Below are positions 33,901-45,935 of a stretch of 64,000 nt of DNA, one piece after another. A model generated the notes under the pieces. It saw only the letters and a list, made by a program, of their open reading frames with translations. It ran no database searches and was not told the DNA's origin. A program made the translations under genes and the position numbers. This DNA comes from Campylorhamphus procurvoides (taxonomy: Eukaryota; Chordata; Aves; Passeriformes; Dendrocolaptidae), in contig WBMV01007711.1 of the NCBI GenBank assembly GCA_013396655.1, forward strand, positions 275,248 to 339,247, given 5' to 3'. The first letter of the stretch is position 1. Every line of letters starts with the position of its first letter.

Positions 33901-36135
33901 CCTTTTAATTGATACCTGAGCTAAGATTTGGAATCCAAGACACGTGGGAGGGATTTTTTTTTTTTTCTTTTTTGGGGTTTTGCTTCATGTCAGGTCAGGA
34001 TTTTGAATGATCTGGAAAGACACAAACCTGGTGAGGTTGTGCTGGTGCTTTTGGCTCCAGCTGAAGGATGGGAAGGGGTTGAACTGTTTTCTGAGGAAAG
34101 AGATTTTTCAGACAAGGTCCTGTAGGAAGAGCTGGGAGTCAGGAGTGCTGAGCTAAAATGTTTTGTTCTGTTTCTATTGGCAAAGTCCAGCCAGAGAAAG
34201 CAGATAGCTTGCAGCTCTATTGATGTGTAGGAACAGAGGAAAAATACTCAGTGCTCTTCTCCTCCACCTCTAAGTAAAAATGGGGTCAGAGGGAACAAAC
34301 TGGCCTGTTTTGTAGCTGCCAACAGTGGAGAGGTTTGCCTTGTACTCCAACCTGTGTGTTCATGTGTGTGCAGAAAAGAAAAACCTGTTTTAATTTGTTG
34401 TTGAACTGTAGATCCAAACCTGTGACACTGCTCTGTTAGGAGGATACAAAGTGTGTGGCTTTTGTTGGGAGGAAAGCTTTTATAAAAAACCTTCCTTCTG
34501 AGAAATGGCACTTTGAAAATCCAACTGCAATCTAATGCAGTGGCTGTGTATAATGTAGCTATAACTCATTATGAAAATCAATCAATCAATTAATCAATAG
34601 GGTTATTAGCTGATACTAAACCATGTCTCCTCACTGGGCACGTTTCCCTTGGGTTGTATTTGCCTGGTAATACAAATAACTACATTCTGGGGTGATCAAA
34701 GACATCACCCAAAATTTACCCTGTCAATTGCTGTGCAGCACAAACCATCCTGGAGTCTCCTTCTTCCATCACTAGGTGGTAACAGCAACAAAGGATTAAA
34801 AATAAATGCCATTTTCCTGGCCATGGTAGGCTCCTTTCTGCTCCTTGAAATTATTTCCAGTGGCATCAGTGGCATCGGATGTGGCTCTTTGGGCCAGAGT
34901 GATGGAAATAGAGAAGGAAAAGCAGCTGCAGAGGGACTGAGAGGAGGGAATGGGAGAAGGTGGTGCTGGAGCTGGGGGGAGCCAGGCGTGAAAAGGGAAC
35001 ATCTCCACATCCCCCTGAGCTGGGGTGGTGTCAGTGAGCACTGCAGTGGGAGCAGAAGTGATGCTTCTCTCAAACTGGGCAGCTTCCAAAAGATGGGGGA
35101 ATATTCAGAGGTAAAAAATCAGGATTCCAGCCAACGTTCAGCTACATCCTTATTCAGAGCTGAACTTCACAACAGCTGCACTCAGAACGCTGCTTTGCAG
35201 ATCTAACACTGCCAAGATGTGGAAAATAAAATTTCAGGATGAATGTTAAGAACAGCATAGAAATAACTTAGTGTGGCAGATGTAGATTTAGGGTATTCTG
35301 CACAGTCTGAAGGATTTGTTTTTAATGTGAAGCATGTACCTTCACACTCCACAACATGTGCTCCCATTCCCTGACAGATTCGCTCTGCTCAGTCCCCCTG
35401 GAATATTGGCACTCTCACCATCCATGAACAGACAGTCAAGCTTTGTGTCTGTCAGGACTCTACTTCATTTTATTTCCCACACGGTCTTTGGGGCTGGGAA
35501 GAGAGGGAATTCATCAAAAGCAGCGTGCAATCCTCCCTGCCTCCTTCCCTTTATTTATTTAATTTTGCACTTGAAAGCTCTCTGAACTCTTTATTAATCC
35601 CAGCGTTCATTTTTTATTCTTTTCCTTTTTTCCCGGGTAGGAAAGAGGCTGATCTCAGCAGGTGAGGGGCAGGGTGAGGAGCTGTCTGAGACAAAAGGCA
35701 TCTCCAGAGATCATGGCAGGGATAAGGAGTCCACCAGCGCTGATGGGCTGAAGGGAACAGGGTGCAGAGTTCCTACAAGGGTGGGCTGGGGTGGGAATGG
35801 GTGTTTGTGTTTATGTGTGACTGTCTTCTGGCCTGGCAAATGTCATGGGTGTGGAAACCTGGGGGATGTGTGTGTGTGATCCTGCATGGGATGCTTCATG
35901 TGCCAGCCCCTCAGTGAGTGCCAACCCCACACGCAAAGTCTTGCACCAAGTGATTTCACCTATTAAAGGTAATTAATCACCTCTTTCAGGACCACTGCAC
36001 TGACATCCTTAGCACCAGCACAGAGCAGTGTCACGCCTCACTTGGAGGACACACCACATAACTTCCCACAGCAAGCCTGAGATAACCAAATTCCTTTTCC
36101 AGGAAGGGAACTCTTTCTGAGAGAGAGCTGTAATT
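30936..36135. other. Intergenic, no gene recognised
   Basis: No exon pairs or known peptides seen. It holds a 21-bp tandem array (32476-32580), short AT-rich stretches and an ATCA-rich motif cluster near 34.58 kb. Overlapping open frames at 34.65-35.21 kb (185, 122 and 97 codons) lack any recognisable domain. Confidence 0.65.
32476..32580. repeat. 21-bp tandem repeat, five units
   Basis: Five abutting 21-bp units starting AGAGCCCTCCTATTT at 32476, 32497, 32518, 32539 and 32560, differing by one to a few bases. It encodes a seven-residue repeat (EPSYFPL) in one frame by coincidence of unit length. Confidence 0.95.
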
Positions 36136-36139
36136 TGTG

Positions 36140-36435
36140 AGAAAACAAGAGAGAGTAACCAGGCATTGGAACAGCCTGCCTAGAGAGGTGGTGAAGGTGT
36201 CCATGGTGAACACAAGTACTGCAACAAATGTAAAAATCCAGGCTTTTGTGTTTTGTTTCTCCCTTATGGAATCATTACAGAAGTAGAGACACGGATGTCC
36301 ATGTGAGTCCCTGGAGGTTTTTCAGGTGAGACTGGATGTGACACTCAGTGCCATGGACTGGTCATCGCAGCGCTGTTGGGTCAGGGGTTGGATTGACCTC
36401 GGAGGTCTCTTCCAACCTGTCTGATTCTGGGAGTC
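36140..36435 (+). mobile_element. CR1 LINE 3'-end fragments, interrupted
   Basis: First piece (about 36150-36212): GGCATTGGAACAGCCTGCCT then AGAGAGGTGGTGAAGGTGTC. Second piece (about 36308-36435): CCCTGGAGGTTTTTCAGG then GGGTTGGATTGACCTCGGAG and TCTTCCAACCTGTCTGATTC, the CR1 terminus. About 90 bp between them does not look like CR1. Confidence 0.85.
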
Positions 36436-36920
36436 CAAGTGGGGCCACAAAACTTCCACGGGACTCCAAAATCTGGGGACAAGAACCGCACAGTGCAGCT
36501 GTTGCAGCTGTGGCGGTGCGGTTGTAGCGCTGCAGTTGCGGGCAGTGGCCACAGCGCGGCGCCCTCGGCCAACAGAGGGGGCGGCGGCGGGAGGGGGCNT
36601 GGGATGGGGTTTTGGAGCCGAGTTTGGGATTCGGAGCGGGTTTTGTGGTTTGGAGCTGAGTTTGGCGTTCGGAGCCGGGTTTGGGGTTCGGAGCCGGGAT
36701 TGGGTTTGGCACAGAGAGTACCGCCTGACATCCTCCTGCCCGGGCTGCATCCCGGCGCTGCCGCATCCTCCGGGGCTGTGCCCCCGGCCCTGCGATGCCC
36801 TAAAGCATCACTGCGTGCCCTGTCTGAGCAGCTGCGGCTCTTCATGGGATCCTTCAAGAAGCGTCTGAAGCGCTAAAAGTCACCGACCTTAAAAGCCGGG
36901 CGGGTCTGCCCCGGAGCTGG
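36436..36920. promoter_or_regulatory. Isolated CpG-rich block (candidate orphan CpG island)
   Basis: Markedly GC- and CpG-rich compared with the AT-rich surroundings, beginning right after a CR1 end. Includes a run of GGCGGCGGCGG, a single N at 36599, and imperfect 17-18-bp TTCGGAGCCGGGTTTGG repeats (36615-36712). Open frames of 110-158 codons on both strands are explained by the lack of AT-rich stops. One + frame ends in a basic SFKKRLKR. No known protein matched. Confidence 0.55.
36615..36712. repeat. 17-18-bp GC-rich minisatellite
   Basis: Five to six imperfect units resembling TTCGGAGCCGGGTTTGG, inside the CpG-rich block. Confidence 0.8.
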
Positions 36921-39319
36921 AGGTGAATTCAGGGCTGGGGCTGCCTGGATGGGGACAGCGGGTGTGAGAGGCGGCAGGAGAGCCCTTGGTGATGCTCGGA
37001 AGGGAAGCCGGGAGAGGATTTTTGTTGCTGGGGTGATGGGAAAGTGCAATTCTCCCTGTGCTCAGGGATGGGCAGTGTGAAGACATTCCCAACTCCAGTG
37101 CCCAGTTCCCACCTTGATGACACTGCTGGCCAGACTCCAAATCCAGCAAAGAGCAGCAGCACCAGTCGAGGTTCTTCCCAACATTCCTGCCGAAACCCTG
37201 GCTCCACAAACCTTCCTTCTTTTGCAACTCGACAGGGCTTGCTCAGTTCTCTCTTCCAAGTGCAACAACTTCTGATGCAGGGAAGGCATCGAGTCTTGAT
37301 CAATAAAAATTAAGCCTCACCCCCTGGCAGTTCATTTCAGTGGGTAGCTGTTAAAAATGATCAAAAATGTGCTTTTCTTCTTGTTTTAAATCACCTGCTG
37401 CCTGTGATTATCCCTTTCCCTGGGAGGTTGTGCCACCCTTCCCAAGGCAATGCAACGAGGACTGTTTGCATCAGGGAGACACTGCTGGCCAAAACCTCAG
37501 ACTAAAGTTTGTTTCCTTTGTGAAAAACCCCACTATTTGTGCTGTTGATGATCCAAATCCCATTGTCAAAGCCTCTTCCTCCTCCTGCTGTGAAGATGAC
37601 AGGCTCCAACCTGGGACAGATCCATGGGATTCCAGTGGCTCACACATTCCCACTGGAAAAGCAGCATTTGCTGGAGGGAATGAGGAGCTTTTTACCTTGG
37701 CTCTGGCCCACGGGCTTCCTTCAAAATATTCCTTTCAGATGGAAATTCCTGCCAAGTGAAGATTGCTAGCTCTGGCTGGCACAAAGGTTTTGTATCAGTG
37801 GGCACATGTGACACAAAGGGAAGGGAAGGGGTTTGTTTTGGGCTGGCTACTGTAGGGTGTCTGTGTGGAAGGAGTGGGACAAGGGCAGTGAGCATAGGGA
37901 AAGGGAGCTAGATTTATTAACATTAATTCCAACTAATCAGTTTTCTGCTGAAGGCAGCACCACTAATCTCAAATTTCCCTGCCTCAGAGTCACCCCGAGT
38001 CCCTTGCCTGCTCCATGGGAAGGCTGGCCCAAGAAAGCACACCTGCATTAACTCTGCTGCACGTAATTTTTTGAGCCAGCTTTACCACAATCCTTTTTTT
38101 GGTTTCCTGTCACCAGCAAAACTAAAGTAATCCCTGGCATGACCATCCCACAGGTTGGCTTTCAATCAGCCTGTGCAAAGCAGGCAGATGCTGCTCTGTG
38201 TACAGTCCCTGCCTGCACTGGGGGTGTCTCTGGGCATTCCTTCCAGCCACAAGACCAAGTGGAAGGGCAGGAAGGTCTCAGATGTGCTGCCAGGAGGCAA
38301 CAGGTTGCCTACTTGAGCCTTGCCTGTGGAATTCCAGAGGGCTGGATGGGCTGTGTGATGCCTGCAGAGCCCTTGCAGGAGTTGCCCAGAGGGCAGGAGA
38401 TGAGAACAGCCTGGTGGGCTGGGGACTTTCGGTGTCACCTGAGGAACCCTCCAAAAAAAGCCAAAAGTGTGTGGGATTTAAATACTTTAGGCTCAAAGCA
38501 CACTGCCTTGCTGCATGGAAGGAGTGGGTAGCAAGGACTTAGAAAAGCTTCATTTTTTCCCTTTACAAATATTGGCTCCTTTCCTTTCCCTTTCTTTCCC
38601 CCCTGTTCTCTGTGTGCCTGCAGAACATCCTCTTCCCAAGCCCCCAGGTGCTTCCCAAAATGCATCCCTGCATGCAGAGCCTCTTAGGAAGGACCAACAC
38701 CTGCAGCTGCATCCCCTTTGCCACGGGATGAGAGCAGGGGAGGGGGATGTCATCAACTAATACCCTGGGTCCCTGGGAAAATGAGAGATTTCCTATGTCA
38801 GATTGTTGTAGGAAATCAAATTGTCTTGTGAAAGAAAGTTGAAAATAAAATGGCCCCACTCGGTGTCACCTTTAGGAAGGGTTCTCACCTCAAACCAGGC
38901 AGTCAGTGAGCAGGAGCAAACTCCCCCCTTTAAGTGTCTGGTGTCTGCAACACCTCACAGGAACCCCCAAATTTTCTTCAAAAAGACAAGTTATTTATCA
39001 AGGGAGGAAGTGCAGCCCATGCTGGGCTCTGTGTGTGACCACAGTGCACCTGGAGGTGTGGAACAAGGTGAAACCAAGAGTGATCCACCTCTCTGAGCCT
39101 CCCCAGAGATTCTGGGGGTCTGGTGTCACCAGCTGAGCTTCTTGTTCCCTCTGGTTCTCTGTGCTTTGGTGCACAGTCTCTCCCATCAGGTTGTCAGACT
39201 TGAGATGCTGCAGCAAAGGCTCCTCATGGCTTCACTTGAAAGGCTTCTTGAGAACTGCACTTTTCAGATTCTCAGTGACTTTCAACGGATCTGTTTTGAA
39301 ATTTCAGTTCATAAATAAG
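36921..39319. other. Intergenic, no gene recognised
   Basis: Moderate GC with many overlapping 70-130 codon open frames on both strands and no recognisable domain or splice-linked peptide. Confidence 0.6.
37302..37307 (+). promoter_or_regulatory. AATAAA downstream of the CpG-rich block
   Basis: Canonical hexamer in GATCAATAAAAATTAAGCC, about 400 bp beyond the CpG block. It could end a short non-coding transcript; chance occurrence is equally possible. Confidence 0.25.
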
Positions 39320-39440
39320 CGAAGGTGATGCATAAATGCAAGGTGCTGCACCTGGGCCGTGGCAAGCCCAGCCACGAGTACAGACTGAGAGGTGAACTTA
39401 TTGAGACCAGCAAAAGGACTTGGGGGATGAAAAGCTGTCA
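39320..39440 (+). mobile_element. CR1 LINE internal fragment
   Basis: GCAAGGTGCTGCACCTGGGC, then CCCAGCCACGAGTACAGACT and GGACTTGGGGGATGAAAAG follow the CR1 3'-region order (hydrolysed-ORF2 end region). Confidence 0.8.
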
Positions 39441-40194
39441 ATGTGATCTCACAGCTCTGAAGGTCAAACAGATCCCAAAAATTATTTATTCTCTGCTTAA
39501 AATTTCTCTTGTGATTTTTTTTTTAAATCACATTGAACAGAAAAGACTAATTTTGAATCTTTGGTGTTTGTTTTACACTTTTCTTCTTTCTGGAACGCAA
39601 AGTGAGATTTCTCCACATCTCCCTCCAGTTCTGTGAGTGCCTGGAAATTTGCAGGGATTGAAACCAGAGCTATGGAATTTGAATGCATTTTAAACGTCTG
39701 TCAGCATCAGCTTCTGGTTTTTGCTACAGGCTCACATGGTGCTGTGTCTCCACTGGCAGCTTGCAACAAGAGAACTCGTTGGAAAGGAAAAATAAATGTT
39801 AATGGGCACTGTCCTTTTCCTTTTCTCTGCTAATTCTTTCTTTTCTGCTGTTCTCACTGTGAGGCAAACACGCCTTACCCTATTTCTGCCACTCACATTT
39901 CCTTGCCTCCCTGTGGCTCAGCTCATTGGAAAGCTGCAAATATCCCTTTTGCCACATCTCACTGTTCATTAGGGTATTTAGGCATCCTCCAGCTGCTCCA
40001 GGTGGGGGTTTTAACTGGAACAGGGATGCCTGAGGGGGAAAAGAGGAAAAGAGAAGATGAAGGAGCGAGTAAGGTGTGGTTGGGCCAGGATGCAGATTTG
40101 CCCAGCTGGGAGAGGAAGGAGGGTCCCTGCAAGCAAAGCAAGAGCTCAGCAAGAGAGGAGGGGAAGGAGATGAGTCCCAGGTGAAAGCAGTTTA

Positions 40195-40345
40195 AGGAAC
40201 CCTGATTAGTTAATGCCTGTAAAGTGTTGCTGAGATTGCAAAGTTATATGTCTATGCTAATCTGCTAATTGTTATTTTGTGTGGTGTCTTGGTTGGTGCA
40301 ATCACATCTGATTAATTACAGCTGACTTGTCAATAGCACTGAATG
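40195..40345. promoter_or_regulatory. Candidate conserved non-coding element
   Basis: Dense homeodomain-type cores (TGATTAGTTAATG, GCTAATCTGCTAATTG, GATTAATTACAG) in non-repetitive sequence. Composition only; conservation not tested. Confidence 0.3.
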
Positions 40346-43300
40346 ATGGGAGTGCAGTACAAAAATCAGGCAGCAGTTAAGGTTAAGCTCTTTCTGCCCT
40401 CAGGAGCAGAAGGGGGTTTGTCTCTGAGGCTTCCTTGGAGTTTTCCAGAAGATTCCATGTCTGAGTGGAGCAAGTTCTTCATCCAGGAGAAGGATCCTCT
40501 GGCTGAGCCCAGCACAGCCCCTGTCCTGGTGCAGAGAAGGTTGGTGAGACCCTCTCATGAAGAGAGGGGTAAGGGTTGTTTCTGTAATGTTTTATAACCA
40601 TATTTCATGGCACAGATAACAACAACAGAGTGAAGAATAGCACTGTGTGAACTTTCAAACAAACCATGGCACGTGTCTCACTTCAGGTGGTGTGAAAACC
40701 TCATCCCACGTGGTTTGTGTGAATTGAATATAGACTGGGAAATGGCAGTGTGTGGTGACAACAGCTTTGTGTGGCCCAACAGCCACCAACACAGTCTGGG
40801 TGAGCTGGGTCACCTCCCACTTGTTCCTCCTCGCTGCTCTTTTGGGTGTCCAGGTGGGTCTGGCTGCCAGAACTGACACAATGGCCCCATTAATGGCCAG
40901 GGAGAGAGATCATTGCTAGAAGAAGCCTGTTTGGCCATTTTTAGAAAGAAGGACTAATTAGGGTTTATTTGTGGCGGGGTATTGGAGTGAAAGGTGAAAG
41001 TGTAGCTCAATGAGCTGGTCATGGTGCTGGATGGAGTTATGAGGTTACTCCTTGCTGTCTTGGTCCTCATGGCCATGGTGGAAGTTCTCCCAGAAGGGAA
41101 GGGGCCTGATGATCAGCCCCTGCAGTGGCTTCTGTTCTCCCTCTGTGTGCAGAGAGTGGCTGCTGGCACTGAGCTAAGGTGTCAAGTCTTGGTCTCAAAG
41201 TCTTAGCTCTGGTGTATTCTAAACACAAAATACTGTGGTTTATAGTGCTCTGAACTGGGGGGGATCTGAGGTCATGCTCCTGCCCTGGAGTGATGAGAGT
41301 AAAGGCTACTGTGGTGCTTTTGAGTGCAATAAAGTTCTGAGTTTGTTACCCAGTGGCTCCTGGGTTTGCTGCTCTTGTCACAGTGTTGGTGACTGTGAAG
41401 CATTTTTGATTATTTGCCTTTTTTTTTTGAAATGAATGTAGCCTCTATTTGTGTTGGAGCTTTTTTGCAGCAGGTGAATGTTCTGAAAACTCTTCATTCC
41501 TCTTGTCTGTGGTATGTCCCTTCATAAAGTCTTGGTGCTCTCTTTCTCTCAACCCTTAGTTTCCCTACTCTCTTTTTAACTTCAATTACTAGTGGTCTTG
41601 CTCAAGAGCAAAGCAGGCTCCTTTCTAAACATAAAAAGGACAGAGAATCACTTCTTGTAAGAGACAGGAGAAATGAGAGTTGAAACTTGGATGCTAACAG
41701 GGCAGTCAGAAACCATGCTGACCTTAATCTGGTGTTTTAATGTTTAAAGCACATGTGAAAACAGCAGCTGGAATGCTCCTACCTTCACACCACATGAAAT
41801 ACAATTCTTTGTTGTATGCCTGAAACCTGGAAAATGTTCATTAAAGTAGAAGCTGCTCAGGAGAATTTTGGGGCCCTTCACCTTAGCCAGGTGCTGGTTG
41901 TTTTTACTGATGGGACAAGCTCTTAGCCTGGAAAGGTGGATTTAGGGTAAGGTAGAAATCAGGTGGTAATCATGAGTGATAATAAGAAAATTGTCTTCAG
42001 GTGCAAATTTGAACAGGGCCATTTATGCAGGTCCCATTGGGAGGGTGTAACTGGGACACCTGAGTTTGAACATGGACTCATTGTCATTGTTACTGGCAAT
42101 ACAACACTGAGAGTGGATTCTGCAAATTGAAAAATAACCCAGAGTGTCACAATCTATTTATAAAGGAGGGGATGTGCAACTTCTTCAGCACTTCAGTGGC
42201 AACAAGGGGAGGGACAAACCCAACCCTTGATCCTGGTTGTAACTTTTTATTGAGACTTTCTCCATGTTGGTAAATACCTGTGATGCACCTTCCTTGTGGC
42301 ATTCCAAGGAGCTGAGAAAGGAAAGCTGTGTGGTTTGGGTATATTGTGGTGGTTGAGGTTCTCCCCCTGCCCCTGAAGGAAAATTCTCTAAATGTGTCAA
42401 AGGAAAGCCATGAACTGTGGGTAACATAGTTTTTAGGGTCTCTGTGTCCACTGTGAGTCTGGGGAGTGAACCTTAGCTGAGCTATCTTCATCTCTGGCTG
42501 TGAAATCCAGCTGGGAAGTGTCCAGTGGCTTTCTCTGGCTGTGGAGCAGTGGGAATGCTCAGTGATGGGTTTGTCCTGTTGACCTGTTGAAATGCTGATA
42601 TTGTTGAATGCAAACACCAAATACCTGGAATACTTCTCTGTTATACAGTGATCCAAGGCTCTGTGGATTTAACAGGGCTTTATTTTTTCAAGGGAAATAA
42701 AGTTACCAGATCCCTGTCCTAGCTGGCATTGATGGGAAGGTCACACTAGGTCAGCCCTTGCAGTTTCAATGGCTGATAGCCAAGCCCAAGAGAGGGATTT
42801 TCAATTAGTGTGCCCTCTTCTATTATTGTCTTTGAGAGCCACTCTTTCCTTTTCCCTCCATAGCAAAGGCAACATAGGACAAAGCCAAAGATGCAGTGCT
42901 GGTGGGAAATAGGGAGCCTTTGGACACTGATGCCCAAACATGTGTATTCATGTGGAGTAGAGGAGTTTAACCTGAGCAATCTCCCAAATAAACCTTTGGG
43001 ATAGACCTGCTTTTGGAAAAATGAATTGCTGTGTGGTAGCACCTCTGGTGTCAGTGATCTGGCTCACAAGTTGCTTGCCCTACATAACCATGACCTACAT
43101 AGTAAAAGCTAAACCAAGTTTTGTGTATAACACACTTTTACACACCGTGTGGGAAAACAGGTTCTCCAACAAGCTCTGATGATCTCTGAAAGCCTGAAGT
43201 GTCTCTGTTCTGTGAAGATTGTTTTGGGGAAGGAATAAGATCTTAGAGGAGCTTCTGTTGGTTCCCAGAGCTCAAATCTCCCTGAATTCTGACCCAATGC

Positions 43301-45699
43301 AGATCCTTCAAGGCTCTCCTAGTGGGGGCTTAACTGGGTTCTTTTACATGTCAAATATGTGCTGAAAAATGTGCAACTTATTCTTTCTGATCATTCCCCT
43401 ATCCCTTCTTCTTCCACTATTTTATGTGAAAGCAAAATACTGCTATAATGGCAAAATAGGTAAGGTGGTTTGGATACTGTGCTTGGGAATAACACCTTTT
43501 AAATTCTGTTCCTCCTGCTGTCTTTGGGAAAATTATTCCTATTTCAAAATATATGTTAATAAAAGTACTCATCCTGATTAATTTCTAAAGTGAGAATAAA
43601 TCCCACCAGAGTTTCTCCACATTAAAGTATTCACATGGGGATTTTTAACTGTGGCTTTATGTTTTCTCGAGATTTTGAGGTAAATATTATTTTACATGAG
43701 TGTGGGTTTGAGGATTTGTCTTTTGGGAAGGTTGTTTTACAGAAATAATTCAGTTTGTTTGTTTGGGTCTGCCCTAATCTTCAGACACCTGCCATGCACT
43801 TTCCCTTATTTCAGGTTCTCTGCTTGCTCTGCCTCACACCTTGTTCTGCCTCCATCACACAGGACAGCAAGAAATTAACATTTCTGAGCACAGTTGGGCT
43901 GGTGGAGGTTAAATAAAATAACACCAAATGCCTGTGAAATGTTTAGTGGATTACTTGGATTCTTTTCTTTCAGCTTAACTTTTGGCTGTGAATTTCTAGT
44001 TTCAGCAACAGCAGGGTCTAGAGTTGGCCTCTACTTGGGTTTTAAAGCTGTTTGGATGATGCAGATTTGGGCATTCTTCTAAAATTTGGGGCAGAATTAG
44101 GGCTGTTTGATTCTGCAGGAGGAACTTTTTGCTTTTAATTTGATATACATCCATAGATGGATTTCTGGGACTGAGAAACAGAGCTAATAGACAAATGTCT
44201 TCAGGAATTTGGAACAAATTTGAACAGATCATGGGTATGGATGTTCAGCTGCTCCTGAGTAATTTTGCATGACTTAGTACCCATAATTGCTTCTAACTCT
44301 TTGCTCCTGTGTGCAACTCTTTGCTGAACCCTTCCTGATGTGTCATCTCGTGTGTTTGACTGTTTCATGGGGCTGTTTTGCATAGATAGCTCCTGCCTAA
44401 TTTGCTGTCTGCCCTAATCTTCAGGCACCAGCCATGCAAAAGAGCACAAAGGAAAAATGCTCTGAGAAAAAAACTCACCTTCAGTTTCAAAATTATGGCT
44501 TTTTGACCTCCCTAGGATTGCACATCTGTCTTTCCCTCCCAGAGTTCTTTAGTGTGAGAGCTATTTTCTTCTGGGAGAGAATAAGGGAAGGAGGGGAATG
44601 TTAGAATTAGGAACAAAAAACCCCACCTAAATCTGTCTGTTTGAAATGGTAAAACAAAAATAAATGAGTTGCTAGAATACAAAATCAGTCTTTAACTGAA
44701 AACATGTTTATCATACACTGCTTAAGTCACCAGAGCATCATTTATTGATGGCAAGTCCTGAAAGCCAAGATGAGTCAGTGCAGATTTGATCATGAAATTG
44801 TGAGTTCATTAATGGATGGAGAATTTTATTATTGTTTTGCAGAATATGAAAAAGAGGCAGGATATCTGTGGATGTGACAGTTCACTAGGCTTTTACAGAA
44901 TTTGTTTAAATTCAGTAGGTTTGATACAGGAAACTTCATGTTGGCTGTACAGTGTTGTGGCTCTCTGAAACTTGTACTTGGAAAACAATAATAAAATCAT
45001 TGGCAATTCCTATTTGGGAATTGAAAAAAATGTATTTGGAATTGCATAAAAATGCCAGTAGCTTGAAAAAGCATAGGAATTTTGTGACTTTTGAGCTATA
45101 AAATATCATTAACTCTAAAGCCTTGAATCCCAAAGCATAATATTAAAAAAGGGGGGTTTGCCTAATGGGAACAAAACCAAAATAAATTCACGCTCTGCCA
45201 CAGATTGGACCAGAAGCAAATACTGAAGAGGGTGCTCATCATTATTCTCCCTTCTAAAAAAAATATAAAAGAGAAAATTGAAGGACAGCAGCCTTGATCG
45301 CATTGAGAGGAAGATTGAAGTGAAAGACAAGGTTGGTTGTTCTCACTTGAGAAGGGTCTGAAAGCTGAAATTGCAAAATCAATTAAACTGATGCGATGAA
45401 AAGATGGAGGAGGAGGATGGATCAGCTCATCCACCCCCACGAAATCTCTGTGTGTGCAGGTGGCAAAGGGGTAGAGCTGCCAAAGGTAGGGCTGCCTTTC
45501 CCCTAAGGTGACAGGCAGCTTTCTCCTCCCTTTCTCCATCCCCTCCAGAGGTCCCTGCTGGTTCCCCCACCAATCCCTGGCTGTTCTTTTGGGGTGTCTC
45601 CCAAACCTGAGTGTTTTCCCTGGTTCAGGCTGCCTGTGTTTGTAGGATGTAATAAGACATCTGCTGCCCACCAGCTCTCCTCTGTGCCCCAGTGAGCAC

Positions 45700-45935
45700 T
45701 GCAGTTGACTGCTATCCTATTTATATTAATTGAACACGCTGTATTCTGCATACACCGCTGATTACCCTCATTTATTTCATCTCCTAAAGACCCAAGGATT
45801 TCTGTTGCCTGCCCTCGCTGCATTGTTTTACTCATTTGGCTCCAATTAGCCTCAGCTAATGAAAATACATTATTCCCAGTCTCTTGTTACCAGTTGCTGT
45901 TTCTAATGACATAATTTGTGAGTTTTTGAGCCTTT
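45700..45935. promoter_or_regulatory. Candidate conserved non-coding element
   Basis: Unique AT-rich block with TATTAATTGAAC, CCAATTAGCC and GCTAATGAAAAT motifs and no repeat signature. Inferred from appearance only. Confidence 0.3.

Noticed and set aside
36362..36876. 110-158-codon frames in the CpG-rich block
   Set aside because: They exist on both strands at once and run through an N and a minisatellite; explained by GC content.
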